Notes: a model not told the origin generated them from the letters alone. A stretch of 64,000 bases of DNA from Ilex aquifolium (GCA_951799425.1 OX637395.1:38588323-38652322); one strand, 5' to 3'; shown: positions 11,204 through 24,211, counted from the stretch's first letter. Made by a program: numbers and translations.

Positions 11204-12844
11204 ATGCCGGTGACCCGAAGCGGCAATTCATACACCATGTCAAACAACGCAAACCAGGAACATCCCAACTTACAACAGCAAGTCACTCAAATTGCCTCAA
11301 TTTTAGAGCAGATCTCACACCGATTGGATGTAATGGAGGAACGTCGAACTCGAGATGAGTTTGGACCTCACAATAGGAGGGTGCGAGGGCCTCCTCTGGA
11401 AGATGAAGTAGATGGTAGTGAAGGGAACGACGAGGATGAAAAATACAGGGAAAGGAACAGGGGATTTGGTGATCGTGAAGCTCGCTTTGGGCGGAATGGC
11501 CGTGAATTTCCCAGGGGACGAGGAGGGCGTGGCTTCGACCGTCACCCTCTTGATGAACTAGTCAAGGGAATAAAGGTAGATGTGCCAGATTTTTTTGGGA
11601 AGCTAGACCCCAATGCTTTTGAAGATTGGTTAACGGCCATTGAGGATTATTTTGATTGGTTCTCTGTGTCCGAAGATAGAAAAGTTCGTTATGTCCGTAT
11701 GAAATTAAAAGGACATGCACGAGCTTGGTGGGGTAATGTGGAAGAACAACTACGTCGTACTCAACGTGCGCCAGTGTCTAATTGGGAAGAAATGAAGGAG
11801 CGGCTGAAAGAGAAATATTTGCCTATTGACTACGAGCAAATGATGTTTGAAGAGATGCTGCAACTGAGTCAAGGGACATTGACTCTCGACCAGTATACAT
11901 ACCGTTTCCATGAATTGATCGTCCACAGCAAGGTGGTGGAAAACGAGCAACAAACTCTAGCTCGTTACTGCACGGGCTTACGTAATAAGTTGCGAAAAGA
12001 GATGCTGATGGCACGGCTCCTAAACGTTGACGAAGCTTATCAATTGGCCTTACGAGTTGAAAAACAACTGGGATTCTTGAACGGGAGACGCGTGTCATCT
12101 ACGGAACCCAGGCAGGAACGCGCACCAACACAACTATTCCAAAAACCACCTCTGCCCACTGACCTGGGTAGAAACACCATGGTGGGTGACCAAAGAGGGA
12201 AGGCCAAACTTACGGGCGACGGACCACAATGCTACAAGTGTAAGGGGTTTGGACATTTTGCTGTAGTATGTCCTACGAGAGAAAAAAAATTGGCCTTTGT
12301 GTGTGAAAAAGAAATTAGGATGCTTGATGCAGTTGAGGGAATTGAGGAAGAGGAATACGAAGAAAGTGATGGCGAAGATGTAGAGCACTTGGGAGCAACC
12401 AACCTGCCCAGTTGTGTGATCCACCGAGTTTTGACCGGCACTAAGAAAAAAATCCAAGGTGATTCTGATTGGAGACGCACCAACATTTTCCATACCCGTA
12501 TGGAGCATGGTGGTCGTGCGTTGAATGTTATCATTGACAATGGGAGTGGAATGAATGTAATCTCTAGTGATGCGGTGGAGCGTTTGGGTTTGATAGTTGA
12601 AAAACACCCCACCCCTTGTCGAGTAAGTTGGGTTAATGAAGACAACCCCAACTCGGTAAAGCATCGATGCTTGGTGAAGTTTGCATTGGGAAGAAACTAT
12701 ACGGATGAGGCCTGGTGTGATGTGATCCCGATGACTGTTTGTCACTTGTTATTGGGTCGACCTTGGCTCTATGACAAAAAGGTGTTGTATGATGGGTATG
12801 CCAACTCTTACTCTTTTAAATTAATGGCAAGAAATTCGTTTTAG
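11204..12844 (+). pseudogene. gag-protease region of the Reina-like element
   Basis: The frame starting at MPVTRSGNSYTM (11204) is preferred over an upstream ATG at 11114 inside the LTR. It contains the retrotransposon gag domain (FEDWLTAIEDYFDW, WEEMKERLKEKYLP), a zinc knuckle of the CX2CX4HX4C type (CYKCKGFGHFAVVC, near 12229-12270) and an aspartic protease. The protease active-site triad reads DNG rather than DSG/DTG (near 12536-12544). The frame closes at 12842-12844; homology continues in another phase right after, consistent with a 1-base loss shortly before, around 12821-12830. Confidence 0.85.
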
Positions 12845-12865
12845 ACCCTTTGCAGATTTCTGAAT

Positions 12866-13810
12866 TTGAAGCACTACCAAAAAAAAAAAAAAAAAAAAGA
12901 GGCTGTTCTAGTGCTAACCATTCGGCAGTTTAATCAAGCTCTAAAAGAAGAACAAATAGTGCTGTTGGTGGTGAACCGAGAGGCTAAACAAGATGATGGT
13001 ATTATCCCCAACGAATTTACGAAGATGCCAGAGAAGTTCCAGGAAATCATGCCCGATGAGATGCTGAAACAACTACCACCAATGCGAGAGGTGCAACATG
13101 CCATTGATCTAACCCTAGGATCTTCTCTGCCGAACCTACCACATTACTGTATGAGCCCCACGGAAAATGAAGAACTTAACCGACATTTTCAGCAGTTGCT
13201 TGACAGTGGATTCATCCGAGAAAGTCTTAGCCCTTGCGACGTACCAGTTTTACTTACACCCAAGAAAGATAACACTTGGAGGATGTGCGTCGATAGCCGA
13301 GTGATTAACAAAATAACGGTGAAGTACCGATTTCCTATCCCCCGGCTTGACGACATGCTAGATTTATTGAGTGGAGCATCCATTTTTACAAAAATTGATC
13401 TTTGTAGCAGGTATCATCAAATTCGAATCCGTCCCGGGGATGAGTGGAAGACGGCATTCAAGACAAAAGATGGCTTATTTGAGTGGTTGGTCATGCCCTT
13501 CGGACTAACCAACGCGCCAAGCACATTCATGCGTGTCATGACGCAAGCATTCAAACCTTTCTTGGGCAAATTCGTAGTTGTCTATTTTGATGACATTTTA
13601 ATTTTTAGCCATTGTTTGCAGGACCATTTAAACCATGTGCATCAGGTCCTAGAGACACTAAAAAGAGAACAACTTTATGTGAATCGTGGCAAGTGCTCCT
13701 TTATGAAGAAGCGGGTGTATTTTCTAGGGTTCATTATTTCAGACCAGGGGGTTGAAGCCGATCCTACTAAGGTTCAAGCAATTAAAAGTTGGCCAGCTCC
13801 TTGCAATTTT
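12866..13810 (+). pseudogene. Reverse transcriptase region of the Reina-like element
   Basis: The reverse transcriptase palm motifs are present, including YFDDILIF near 13581-13606 and the upstream [11 protein letters not shown] block. A pure A20 run (12879-12898) lies at its start, and a T9 run near 13807 shifts the frame, after which RNase H homology continues in another phase ([12 protein letters not shown] from about 13824). Confidence 0.85.
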
Positions 13811-13817
13811 TTTTTAA

Positions 13818-14712
13818 GTGCGCAGCTTCCATGGGCTGGCCACATTCTATCGACATTTTATACGGAATTTCAGTACCATCATGGCCCCCATTACTGAGTG
13901 TTTGAAGTCCAAAAATTTTATGTGGACTGTAGCTGCCGATAAAACATTCACTGAAAACAAAACAAAAATGGGAGAAGCTCCCGGATTTTTCCAAAGTATT
14001 TGAAGTTGCATGTGATGCATCGCACGTAGGTGTGGGAGGAGTACTCACTCAAGAGGGTCATCCTATCGCCTTCTATAGCGAGAAACTCAATGAGGCCCGT
14101 CAGCGGTATTCGGCGTATGATATGTAATTTTATGCTTTGATTCAAACTCTTAAACATTGGCGCCCTTATTTGATGCATAGAGAATTCGTTCTCTATACTG
14201 ACCATGATTCATTGAAACATTTGAATGCTCAAAGTAAGCTGAACGCGCGGCATGCTCGATGGATGGATTATCTACAGCAATTCGACTTCGTCATCAAGCA
14301 TAAGTCCAGAACTGAAAATAAAGTAGCCGACGCCTTAAGCAGGAGGCCACACTTGCTGATGGTATCTTCAGTTAATACTATGGAATTCGACAGTCTTAAG
14401 CAGCAATATTCCACAGATGAAGACTTTGGCAGCATTTGGAGTAAGCTCACGGATGACACAAACGCAGCTAAGAATGAATTCTCAATCAAAGATGGCTTTT
14501 TGTTCCTCGGAAATCGACTATGTATTCCGTGTGGATCTTTTAGAGAATTTGTTATTTCAGAGCTTCATGGAGGGGGCTTAGCAGGGCATTTCGGTGTTGA
14601 TAAGACATTTGCTCTAGTCTCCGATCGGTTCTTTTGGCCTCGACTACGTCGCGACGTGCATAAAGTTGTGGCTCGATGCCGGATTTGTCAAATAAACAAA
14701 GGCACCAAATAG
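13818..14712 (+). pseudogene. RNase H and integrase zinc-domain region, interrupted
   Basis: Connection/RNase H homology begins near 13818, is interrupted near 13975 (apparent small deletion) and by TAA at 14125-14127, then continues as FVLYTDHDSLKHL and KVADALSRR. The integrase HHCC zinc domain follows (HFGVDKTF, CRICQ) and is cut by TAG at 14710-14712. Confidence 0.82.
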
Positions 14713-15929
14713 CAAGCGGGTCTTTATACCCCCTGCTAATTCCAGATAGGCCTTGGCAACACATTAATATGGATTTTGTGCTTGGATTGCCCAAGACACT
14801 AGGGCAGCATGATTCCATAATGGTGGTTGTGGATCGCTTTTCAAAAATGGCTCATTTTATTCCTTGTCACAAGACTTATGATGCTTCCAAAACTGCAACA
14901 CTATTTTTACAAGAAGTGATTCGACTGCATGGTGTTCCAACCACCATAGTGTCTGACCGGGATGTTAAGTTCATGAGTTATTTTTGGAAGACTTTGTGGG
15001 CAAAAATGGGGACGAAGCAACTGTTTTCCAGTGCGTTTCATCCTCAAACCGACGGCCAAACCGAAGTGACCAACCGGAGCTTGGGGAACTTATTGAGGTG
15101 TTTAGTAGCAGACCATGCAGCAAGTTGGGACTTCGTGTTACCGCAGGCAGAGTTTGCTTTCAATAACTCTGTTAATCGCTCCACTGGTTGCACACCATTT
15201 GAAGTGGTATATGGTTTTCGTCCCCATACTCCGCTGGACCTCCACTCTCTAACATTGCCGTCTAGACCTAGCGAAGCTGCGTTGGATTTCTCTAGTTACA
15301 TGAAGGACATCCATGAAGAAGTCAAGCGGCGTCTGTCCCTCAGCACGGAAGCATATTCCACCTCTGCAAATACTAGGCGGAAGGACAGGCAATTTCAGGT
15401 TGGCGACATGGTTCTTATCCGCCTAAAGCCCGAATGTTTTCCTCCTGGGAGTTTCACCAAACTACATGCTCGGCGTGCAGGACCTTTTAAGGTGGCCAAG
15501 AGGTTGGGTCCTAACGCCTATGTTATTGAGTTCCCAGCTGACTACGGGATCAGCCCAGTTTTCAACATTGAAGATCTCACTCAGTTTCATGGCCCGGCGG
15601 AACCAGTGCCAGCAGCCTCGGATCTAACTACCCAACAAGATGCAGTTATTCGTGTTCCTAAGAATACAGCCCCAAGAGATGAAATTGCTTCGATACTTGA
15701 TCACCAGTTTGTTACTACTCGGCGCGGAGGTTATTACAAATTTTTAGTACAATGGAAAAATCGTCCACCGTCTGATTCCGTTTGGCTCCAAGCTTCGGAG
15801 CTCAATCGACTTCACCCAGACTTATTTGCTGCCTATGTTCTTCAAAACTTGCCGGAATCAAGTTCTTCTGTGTGGCCGGCAATTGATGCAAATGGAGAGC
15901 ACGGGTCCCAGGCGGAAACTACTCCTTAA
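14713..15929 (+). pseudogene. Integrase core and chromodomain of the Reina-like element
   Basis: The frame open from 14676 covers the DDE integrase core (MDFVLGLPK, VSDRDVKF, HPQTDGQTEVTN), the C-terminal domain and a chromodomain near 15680-15830 (YYKFLVQWKN, SVWLQASEL). It terminates inside the 3' LTR at 15927-15929. The chromodomain places the element among the chromoviruses. Confidence 0.85.
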
Positions 15930-16251
15930 ATCGTGGAGGCTGGGGACTCATTCAGCTTCTAGAATTCTTATCAACTCTTATTATTTATTTATTTCAAAAC
16001 TCTGTTTCCTAGTTTAATTTATTTCCGTAGGACTCTGTTGCTATGTTGGCAATCATTTCCTAGTTTATTTCCTGATTTATAGCATCCTATGTAATCCTTT
16101 AAATATGGCAGTGATGGAGGGAAAAGGGATAGGTGAGTTTTCTTCACGATATTGAATTTGAGAATGGAGAGACTTCATTAACAGAGAGATCCTGTTTGTG
16201 TTTATTTCCTCTTGTACGTCGACGTGAGGTTGGCTCTTGAGGGTTGCACCA
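15884..16251 (+). repeat. 3' LTR of the Reina-like element
   Basis: Same length and nearly the same sequence as the 5' LTR; the target duplication CAATG follows directly. Confidence 0.92.
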
Positions 16252-16320
16252 CAATGACTTGTGAAGGCTTTGCCTTTTTTGAGGTCAAAGGTTCAAGTTC
16301 CCCCCCCCCACCCAAATTAA
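16252..16320 (+). repeat. Candidate SINE-like fragment beside the retrotransposon
   Basis: The text GACTTGTGAAGGCTTTGCC, then GGTTCAAGTTCCC and a C-run resembles the inverted segments near 32440-32545 and 56640-56740. The GGTTCAAGTCC-like part could be a degenerate tRNA B box. AATTATATTGCTGG before the retrotransposon and AATTAAATTGCTGG after this fragment may be its own flanking duplication. Confidence 0.3.
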
Positions 16321-17822
16321 ATTGCTGGCATTACTTCATTTTTCATTTGCAATGACTGCAAGAATATGAAATGGTCAGACTGGTACAAGATAATGGAGAA
16401 CTGTATAACCGTAAGTGAGCAAAACAACAATTTTCACTTGGTTTCAGTTGCTATTTTGAAAATATCTGCAATAACTTGGTCCAAAATTGATGCATCAAAT
16501 AAGTGGAAATGCAGAATATTTCGGTCAGTGGTCTCTCCCAACAGCAAGAGAAGAATGTTGTACCCATACATTTGGTAGGATCATAGTTGTGTATATTTGC
16601 TCATTTTTTACATGCATTTCAATTATAGGTATCATTTTTGGAGGGAAAAACCCGATCGAATACTGTCGTATTCTTTCGTACTCAATCCCCCAGACATTTT
16701 GAAGGAGGTGACTGGGACCAAGGTGGTTCTTGTCTGCGTTTACAACCTTTGTCGCCTCAAATGGTGAGTTTCATTCTATGATTGAGGTTTTCAACAAGCA
16801 GTGTAATTTTTCAATCTGGATGGAAATCACATTGTATATGATCACTGATCCCAATGTATTGGCTGAGTTGTTTACATCCTCTCTGCAACTTGTAAGGGAA
16901 AGTTCTGGTTTCATGTTTTGGTATTTTTTAGGTTGAAGAGCTTTTCTCTTTGAAGAATAATGGAACAAATGTGGAGGCACGCCTTGTGAACCAGCACCTG
17001 TACAAGGCCCTTCAAGGTTCTGGTTTCCATATGTTGGACATAACCCACATGAGTGAGTTTAGAGCTGATGCGCATCCATCTACAGCTGGTGGAAAGAAAC
17101 ACGATGATTGCATGCATTGGTGCCTACCGGGAATTACAGATACTTGGAATGACTTACTCATAGCGAATCTAGACAACATCAAGGTTGGGAATTGAAATGT
17201 TATTGTCATTTATTTTCACTTGGAAATTGCTTTATTTCTTTTCCATTGATATTTTTGTTTTATTCTAAGCCACCATGGTGGGTTTGGAATTCGGTCATAT
17301 GTGGGTTGTACCTAATTCATGTAGCAATGAGGTATATAGCTGTTTACTTTATTTTGTGCCATAGCCAGTGTTTTACCCAGTGTATAGATTGTATGGCTTG
17401 CAAGCGAGAGAGATGAGTAGAACCTGATTGTGTTTTTCCTAATGTTTCGACATTATGGAATTTTTTTTTGGTAATTTCGCAACATTTGGGCAATTGTGAC
17501 CAGATCCAAATTGAATTTATTCAGAACATCACCAATAGTTTGTGCTATATTTTGTGTGCCAATGTTACATTTTGGTCTTCTGGTGCCAAAAGCGTGCAAA
17601 AACCGTGCTATTTTCTTTTGCCACCACAAAGACCTGCATCCTCCAAGGAAAACTTACGGTGTTCTCTCATTTGCACATAGTTAAATGCTATCTGATCTCG
17701 ATTCTCACACTGACTTAAAGCATTAAAGTCTCTCACCGTTACCTATGCCGCTATCACTGATCTGTTTGGTTGTCTTGCAGGCCATAAACAAGAGCAAAGC
17801 TCCTCCGGACGATACCCTTTGA

Positions 17823-19690
17823 ATGAATTTTGTACACATACTTTTTATTGGGAATTGATTTGAAGGCATGCTTTAAATAGCTAGGCCATGCTTAATTTTA
17901 AGATATGGTTGATAGCAAGAGAATGCTTGGTGGCAAGACCTGACGTCCAACTCAATTAGGTCAATCCATTGTTCGACTTGACGTTTATACCTTACTAATT
18001 CATGAAGACATGTGAGATATTAGTACAACCTAATTAGAATCAAATTATAATCATATGCAATATTAGTACAACTAAATTTAAATTCTTGAAGGAGGATATA
18101 ACGGATTTTAGTTTGGATTATTGGTTAAAATATCAATCTATAGTTGATTAATCGAACTTAAATTTAGATCAAATTGAATTCAATCCATTCAAAGATCTAT
18201 TCTGTGGCGATGTTTACTCAATCACTAATGTAAGTAAAAATGGAGATAGGACAGTGAATTGTTTCCATAGTGTTATGTTTTTGAAATATGCAAGTAATGT
18301 TATGTTAAAAACTATTCAACCTATTTTCGATCCATATATATTATCGGGTTTATGTTATGTTGAGTTCATGTCGTGTATAAATTATGTTTAAATCCGTTTC
18401 ATACTATATTTACCTAAATTCTTATCGATTTTTTTACTTAAAGGTCGAATAAATTCATCTATTTACAATATGAACTTTCTAAGACTGATCTAAATGTTTT
18501 AATTTCTTATTGATTTCGACTCAAGTAGTGCAAGAAGTTTGAAAGGTTCAAGTCTTCATATTCTACTTGGAATTTGATTGATAGTGCTGGAAACTCAGTG
18601 CCGTGTCATGACGGTCAGTTGCGAACGGTTTTGGTCATGAGACGCAAGGGTAAAGTCCAAAACTGTCAAAAGAAGTATAAGTTGGTGGGCAAAATATAGT
18701 TTAACCCCCGTAATTATGACTCCTACCTCATACTACACTTTAACTATTATTTTTCTCACATTCGTCTCAATTTTAGTTAATAAGTTTACATTGCCCCGAT
18801 GACAAACATGCATTACAAATTACACATAAAAATGTTGGGGTTTTAACGCTATGTGACATCAATTTAGGTGATTGACAAAGTCCTCGTGAACTATAGCCGT
18901 AACTATAACGGTTCTAAAATTGTGAAATTCCTTGTCAGGACCCGCACGAAATTTGTAACGATCTGGACTAGTAAAAGATTAGACATTTTACTCTTGTAAG
19001 TCTCCTCCAAACAAGTAAGTTATATCATCTAAGAAAAAATAGTAGCAATTAAAACGTGTAAGAAACGAAATAACAATAAAACAGTAAAAATATAGTTTCC
19101 TTCCAGATAAAATAAAACTAAATACAATGTTTGACACAACCCGTCAACACGACACGCGATTGATAACAAGATATCGTTTAATCTTAATAAGTTTTAGACC
19201 ATATTTCAATTGATTTCAAATTCTTTTACTAGATTTGTTGATACAAAATGTACTTATAGAAAATACAAGACCAATTATAAACGACTCAAACTTGACAATT
19301 CAATTCCAATTATACATAATTATAAATGGTCGTATATGACAACTTCTAACACGATACGACTTATTTGATCATTCTAAAGTTACAGACAATTGATGTAACA
19401 TATTTCCGATGGAAGTGGACTATTCTATGTGGTGGCTTATGTTTCTTGGACTGATTTGCATGATGAGTACTACTCACATTTGAACATTCTAAGTCCACAT
19501 ACATAGAAGCCACAGACGTGTAGTTTTATCTCATTTGTCACAGTTTCGCATAAATTCATGAATGGATGAAGGGAATAAATGTCGAACCTATTAATTATTT
19601 TATAGCCGAGAACTGTTCTAATCATATATTTTTGAATTCATAATTGCAAAGTAAATTCAAAACGGACATAATTACTTGCAATGAACATGT
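17823..19690. repeat. Spacer downstream of TBL, present two to three times
   Basis: The TBL 3' region and non-coding AT-rich DNA, repeated at about 46267-48130 and, from about 18310 onward, again at 50145-51485. Small frames inside (for example the one corresponding to 46983-47225) are not conserved as proteins. No gene was recognised. Confidence 0.8.
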
Positions 19691-21211
19691 GTCAGATTTT
19701 CTAAAGCGTAACTTAAATTTCAAATCTCGAGATAGTAAACTTTGATGAGTTCTTATTCGAATTATCTTGACATGTTGCCTAAACGATTATATAGTCAACT
19801 TTTCCTTGTGACCGTTACAACCGTGGTCTTTTCCCCTAATTTTCCCTAACAGGATCAAACTAGATTTTCTAAAGCGTAACTTAAATTTCAAATCTCGAGA
19901 TCGTAAACTTTGAGGAGTTCTTATTCGAATTATCTTAACGTGTTACTCAAACGATTACATAATCAATTTTTCCTCGTGACCGCTGGTCCGCTACTACTAG
20001 TCAACTTTGCCTCACGTGACCGCTACTACCATGGTATTTTCCCCTAATTGGATCAAATTAGATTTTCTAATGCATAACTTAAATTTCAAATCTCGAGATA
20101 GTAAATTTTGAGGAGTTCTTATTCGAATTATGTTGACGCGTTGCTCAAACGATTACATAGTCAATTTTTCTTCATGACTGCTGGTCCGCTACTACCAGTC
20201 AACTTTGCCTCTCGTGACCGCTACTACCATGGTCTTTTCCACTAATTTCCCCTAATTGGATCAAATTAGATTTTCTAAAGCGTAACTTAAATTTCAAATC
20301 TCGAGATAGTAAATTTTAAGGAGTTCTTATTCGAATTATTTTGACGCGTTGCTCAAACGATTACATAGTCAATTTTTCCTCGTGACTACTGGTCCGCTAC
20401 TACCAGTCAACTTAGCTTCTCGTGACCGCTACTACCATGGTCTTTTCCCCTAATTTCCCCTAACTGGATCAAATTAGATTTTCTAAAGCGTCACTTAAAT
20501 TTCAAATCTCGAGATAGTAAATTTTGAGGAGTTCTTATTCGAATTATCTTGACATGTTGCCTAAACGATTACATAGTCAACTTTTGCTCGTGACCGCTGG
20601 TCCTCTACTACCAGTCAACTTTGCCTCCCGTGACCGCTACTACCATGGTCTTTTCCCCTAATTTCCCCTAACCGGATCAAATTAGATTTTCTAAAGGGTA
20701 ACTTAAATTTCAAATCTCGAGATAGTAAATTTTGAGGAGTTCTTATTCGAATTATTTTGACGCGTTGCTCAAACGATTACATAGTCATTTTTTCCTCGTG
20801 ACCGCTGGTCCGCTATTACCAGTCAACTTTGCCTCTCGTGACCGCTACTACCATGGTCTTTTCCCCTAATTGGATCAAATTAGATTTTTTAAAGCGTAAC
20901 TTAAATTTCAAATCTCGAAATAGTAAGCTTTGAGGAGTTCTTATTCGAATTTTCTTGACGCGTTGCTCAAACGATTACATAGTCAATTTTTCCTCGTGAT
21001 CGCTGGTCTGCTACAACCAGTCAACCTTGCCTCTCGTGACCGCTACTACCATGGTCTTTTCCCCTAATTTCCCTAACTAGATCAAATTAGATTTTCTAAA
21101 GCGTAACTTAAATTTCAAATCTCGAGATAGTAAACTTTGAGGAGTTCTTTTTCGAATTATCTTGACGCGTTGCTCAAACGATTAAATAGTCAATTTTTCC
21201 TTGTGACCGCT
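19690..21211 (+). repeat. 208-bp tandem repeat array 1, left part (8 units)
   Basis: Eight units, each marked by TTTTCTAAAG, start at about 19697, 19863, 20063, 20271, 20479, 20687, 20885 and 21094. The typical period is 208 bp. Each unit contains CTTGACGCG, ATAGTCAATTTTTCC, CAGTCAACTTTGCC and two versions of GTGACCGCTxxTCCGCTACTACCA. Read on the minus strand the two GTCAA sites give W-box cores TTGACT, and the plus strand has TGACG. The array is cut by an LTR element at 21211 and resumes at 28343. Confidence 0.93.
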
Positions 21212-24198
21212 TGTGACACCCCAAAATCCGGGGGTCCGTTGATTACCCATCAACCCGCGGAATACCTGTAAATACCTAGTATCTCGATATCACACTGTTA
21301 TGCCCCATTTACCGGGGTCCATAACTTAACGAAATTTGGGCAGAGTCTCCTTTGTATGGGGAGCTCTACCCAATACCCAACCTGTACAATACACAATTAC
21401 CAGACCCATCCGAGGTCAAATATAAAGCAATGGCCGCACCGGGTCCATGTATAAGTAAACATTGGCCACACTGGGTCCAATTAACCATACTTAAATCAAA
21501 ACATGAAAGACTAATCTAACAATAGTCTTTATAAGTTCTATTACAATTATTTTACGCATTACATGCCCCAAAATATAGTTTCTAACATGTAATTACACAA
21601 AACATTAAGTAAAGCCACATGCGGCTTTCTTCAAGCATGAGGGTCCAAAATGGAGCCATCCGCCGGTGTATCTCTCCCACCTGAAATGTGTTCCCGTATA
21701 GGGTGAGCCAACGCCCAGTAGAGTATTTCCTACAGAGGCTACTCCTCAACCTATATGCATATGAAATGTTCACATGCAACATTCATAAATCCGTAACCAT
21801 TCCATCAAATAATATACAATTAAATAATGTAATGCTATAATGTCATGCCATGAATGAGGTGAGACCCACCCATGTGCACTCAACCCGAGTCCACCACGAC
21901 TCCCTTTACATGCTATTGTCATGTATGCAAAACCGGGCTACCTAAGCCCCATGAATGAGATGTAACTCATGTACTTAACCCGAGCCCTCCCTGGCTCCTC
22001 AACACAATGCTAATGCCAACGTGTTTGATGTATCATGAAATGAGATGTGACTCATTTATGCACTCACCCCGAGCCCTTCCCGGCTCGACAACACAATGTA
22101 AATGCCAATGTGTACGACATGCCATGAGTGAGATGAGACTCAATCATGTAACACACCCCGAGCCTCCCCGGCTCCTACACACACAATGAAATGTCAATGT
22201 GTCGTAAAATTCGCCGTTGATGTTATCCACTCAACGACCATTGATAAATCAAAACCCTTGTGTCTTTGTTGGGCAACGGATTTTGGTATCTCAACCGCCG
22301 GTTCCGTAAACCATGGCACTTTTCTGGAATTTCACCGCCGGACAAATGCCTGAACCATGTAACCGGGTCTTGCACCCGAGGGGGGGATCTATCCCTTCTT
22401 GCTATACCCAGACACAAGTTTTTCCTTTATGCATGTAACCGGGCAACTCAAATGAATATTCAATCTATCTTTCCCGAGCCCACCATCAAACACCTAGTAT
22501 GGTGTTGATTAATGCAAACATACCACCACACTCATGAATGACTCCCATGAATGTGACACAACATTATGCCCAATATGCTATGACCGCCAATGAGCAACTC
22601 TTTTCATGTCCATATGCATTTAATATACCACATAGATTGTGGTACAATACCCATGCACAAACACACCCACACCCATGCTAACATCCCATGAATGTGATGC
22701 CCATGTCCACATACATTTAATACCACATAGATTGTGGTATAAACACCCATGCACAACATCCCTATGACACAATGTCCATGTATGCGATGTTCCCGTGCAT
22801 ATGCAATGCAATGGACAATTGTCACTTGTATATCATGTTCATATATAATGAATGTCATATGAACTAATCTCACACAATCTATTCCATTCCATGTCAATTT
22901 ACATCATAACCATATAAATTCCATACTTCATCTCAACTTTGATACATCAAAACCATATATCAATAATTCATAATTTCAACATAAATCATATCGTACACAT
23001 ATGATTTTCATTCCCCACCTAAGGCATAACATGTTATTTATCCAAATAACAACTTCAATTTATTTAAGCATTTTATCAAACACATTCAAGGCAAATAACA
23101 TGTAACACATATTATGCCCAATTTTTCACAAGAGATTACTTTAAGTAATTTCTACCATTCCAAACTTGAGATATAATTTATTCTACCATTTCAATACCCA
23201 TTTCACCGAATCACAACAATAGGCAAGTGTTAAGGTTTCTAACAACCTACCCATTTTCTTCATTATTCCATAACTATAAACATATAAATATGTATACATA
23301 TCTATATATATACCAAGCCATAATCATAGGCATTCTAGGTAAGAAATCAACCCAAGTAGGAGAACCCCTACCTCTTGTAGCGTGAGAATCCCGTAGGAAG
23401 CTCCCAAGACCCGAAAACCCAACTCGAAGCTTGATTTTCCCAACTCCCGAAATTTCACCTTCGGTGAAATTCGTTGTTTTTGGTACCCACGCGTAGCCTT
23501 CGTCGACGTGATCACTTCTCCCTTCTAGCTCGACGGAATCCGAGCAAAAAAATACAACTCGAATCTTGATTTTCGTACACTTCCATCTTTTCACATTCGG
23601 TGAAAACTGTTGTTTTTGGTACCCACGCGTAGGCCTCGTCGCGTAGATGAACTTTGCCTTTTGAATCGACGAATTCCGACGGACGGAACTCCCGGAATTG
23701 GAGCGGGAAGCTTGGAGATCAAAATTTTTCTCCTCTCTCCCTTCAACGTCTGAACACAGCCAGCTAAAGGGGCTGAAAAATCTGATTTTTCAGATATTTA
23801 GCCCCTATTTATACTTTTAATTGCGCGGTCCACATTGCACCGCATATTTTCGACTTTCGGGTCCGTTTTTCGTCCCGAAACGATTCATTATACCTCGGAT
23901 TAAGTTCAAATTAATTTTATTTGAACTTTAATTCAATTATTAGAAAATTTTATAATTTTAATAAAAAATTCGTTTTTGGGGTCATCCGAGACCCGACTGT
24001 CTCGTAAAACGTGAAAAATCCGACTATTTCGGAATTTGATGAAATTTTACATGGTCACTAGATTTCGCGAGACGAATTCAACGGCGAAGTCCGTTTCGTC
24101 ATCCGAGCTCTAGAAAAATTCAGGTTCGCAACCCGTTCATAGTGGCAAGTTATTGTTTTGCCCCTTTGTGAGTAGTTCAAATTTTCCGGGGTTTCACA
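21212..24198 (-). repeat. 3' LTR of the LARD-like element
   Basis: 2987 bp. It matches 25356-28342 at a constant offset of 4144 with only about ten substitutions seen by eye (for example at 21216, 21449 and 21542). Open frames of 60-106 codons in it recur in the other LTR but resemble no known protein and are not considered genes. Confidence 0.93.
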
Positions 24199-24211
24199 TT
24201 CTTCCCCTCTT
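24199..24211 (-). other. Polypurine tract of the LARD-like element
   Basis: On the minus strand AAGAGGGGAAGAA directly precedes the 3' LTR start TGTGAAACC, the expected position and composition for second-strand priming. Confidence 0.85.

Larger units (their letters stand above)
10786..16251 (+). mobile_element. Ty3/Gypsy chromovirus (Reina-like) LTR retrotransposon, defective
   Basis: Two 368-bp LTRs (10786-11153 and 15884-16251) beginning TGATGC and ending ACCA flank gag, protease, reverse transcriptase, RNase H and integrase with a C-terminal chromodomain, in that order. The 5-bp target duplication CAATG is at 10781-10785 and 16252-16256. The total of 5466 bp with short LTRs and a chromodomain suits the Reina lineage. 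It sits in TBL intron 4 in the same orientation as the gene. The coding region is broken at several points (stop at 12842, T9 tract near 13807, TAA at 14125, TAG at 14710), so it is not autonomous. No clear polypurine tract precedes the 3' LTR, and the last open frame runs into that LTR. Confidence 0.92.
7891..17822 (+). pseudogene. TRICHOME BIREFRINGENCE-LIKE (DUF231) protein gene, exon 3 frameshifted
   Basis: TBL proteins are Golgi type II membrane polysaccharide O-acetyltransferases acting on xylan, mannan or pectin. Seven exons fit by homology and GT-AG sites: 7891-8305, 8873-9050, 9319-9467, 9973-10093, 16629-16763, 16932-17183, 17781-17822. Exon 1 gives a membrane anchor (LILSLLCFASLFFAFSLF) and the PMR5N domain (CDYSDGQW, CKEIYKGWNC, WRWKPNHCDLP). 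Exon 2 has the catalytic GDS (FVGDSLNRN). Exon 4 has WWWAPSKFDP. Exon 5 has FFRTQSPRHFEGGDWDQGG. Exon 6 has the DxxH motif ([10 protein letters not shown]). An 8-bp insertion at about 9347-9354 shifts exon 3 to a TAG at 9356-9358; without it the exons total 428 codons including stop, a normal family length. ATG 7891 is preferred over an in-frame ATG at 7831 because the anchor follows closely. Exon 7 could be replaced by read-through to TGA 17193. Intron 4 carries a Gypsy element. Which TBL member this is was not determined. Confidence 0.85.

Noticed and set aside
12134..12745. 203-codon minus-strand frame inside gag
   Set aside because: Antisense shadow of the gag-protease frame; no domain recognised.
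19690..21211. CRISPR-like repeat array
   Set aside because: The 208-bp units are contiguous tandem repeats without spacers, in a plant genome.
23274..23594. 106-codon frame repeated at 27418-27738 in the two LTRs
   Set aside because: Lies in LTR sequence, resembles no known protein and is duplicated only because LTRs are identical.
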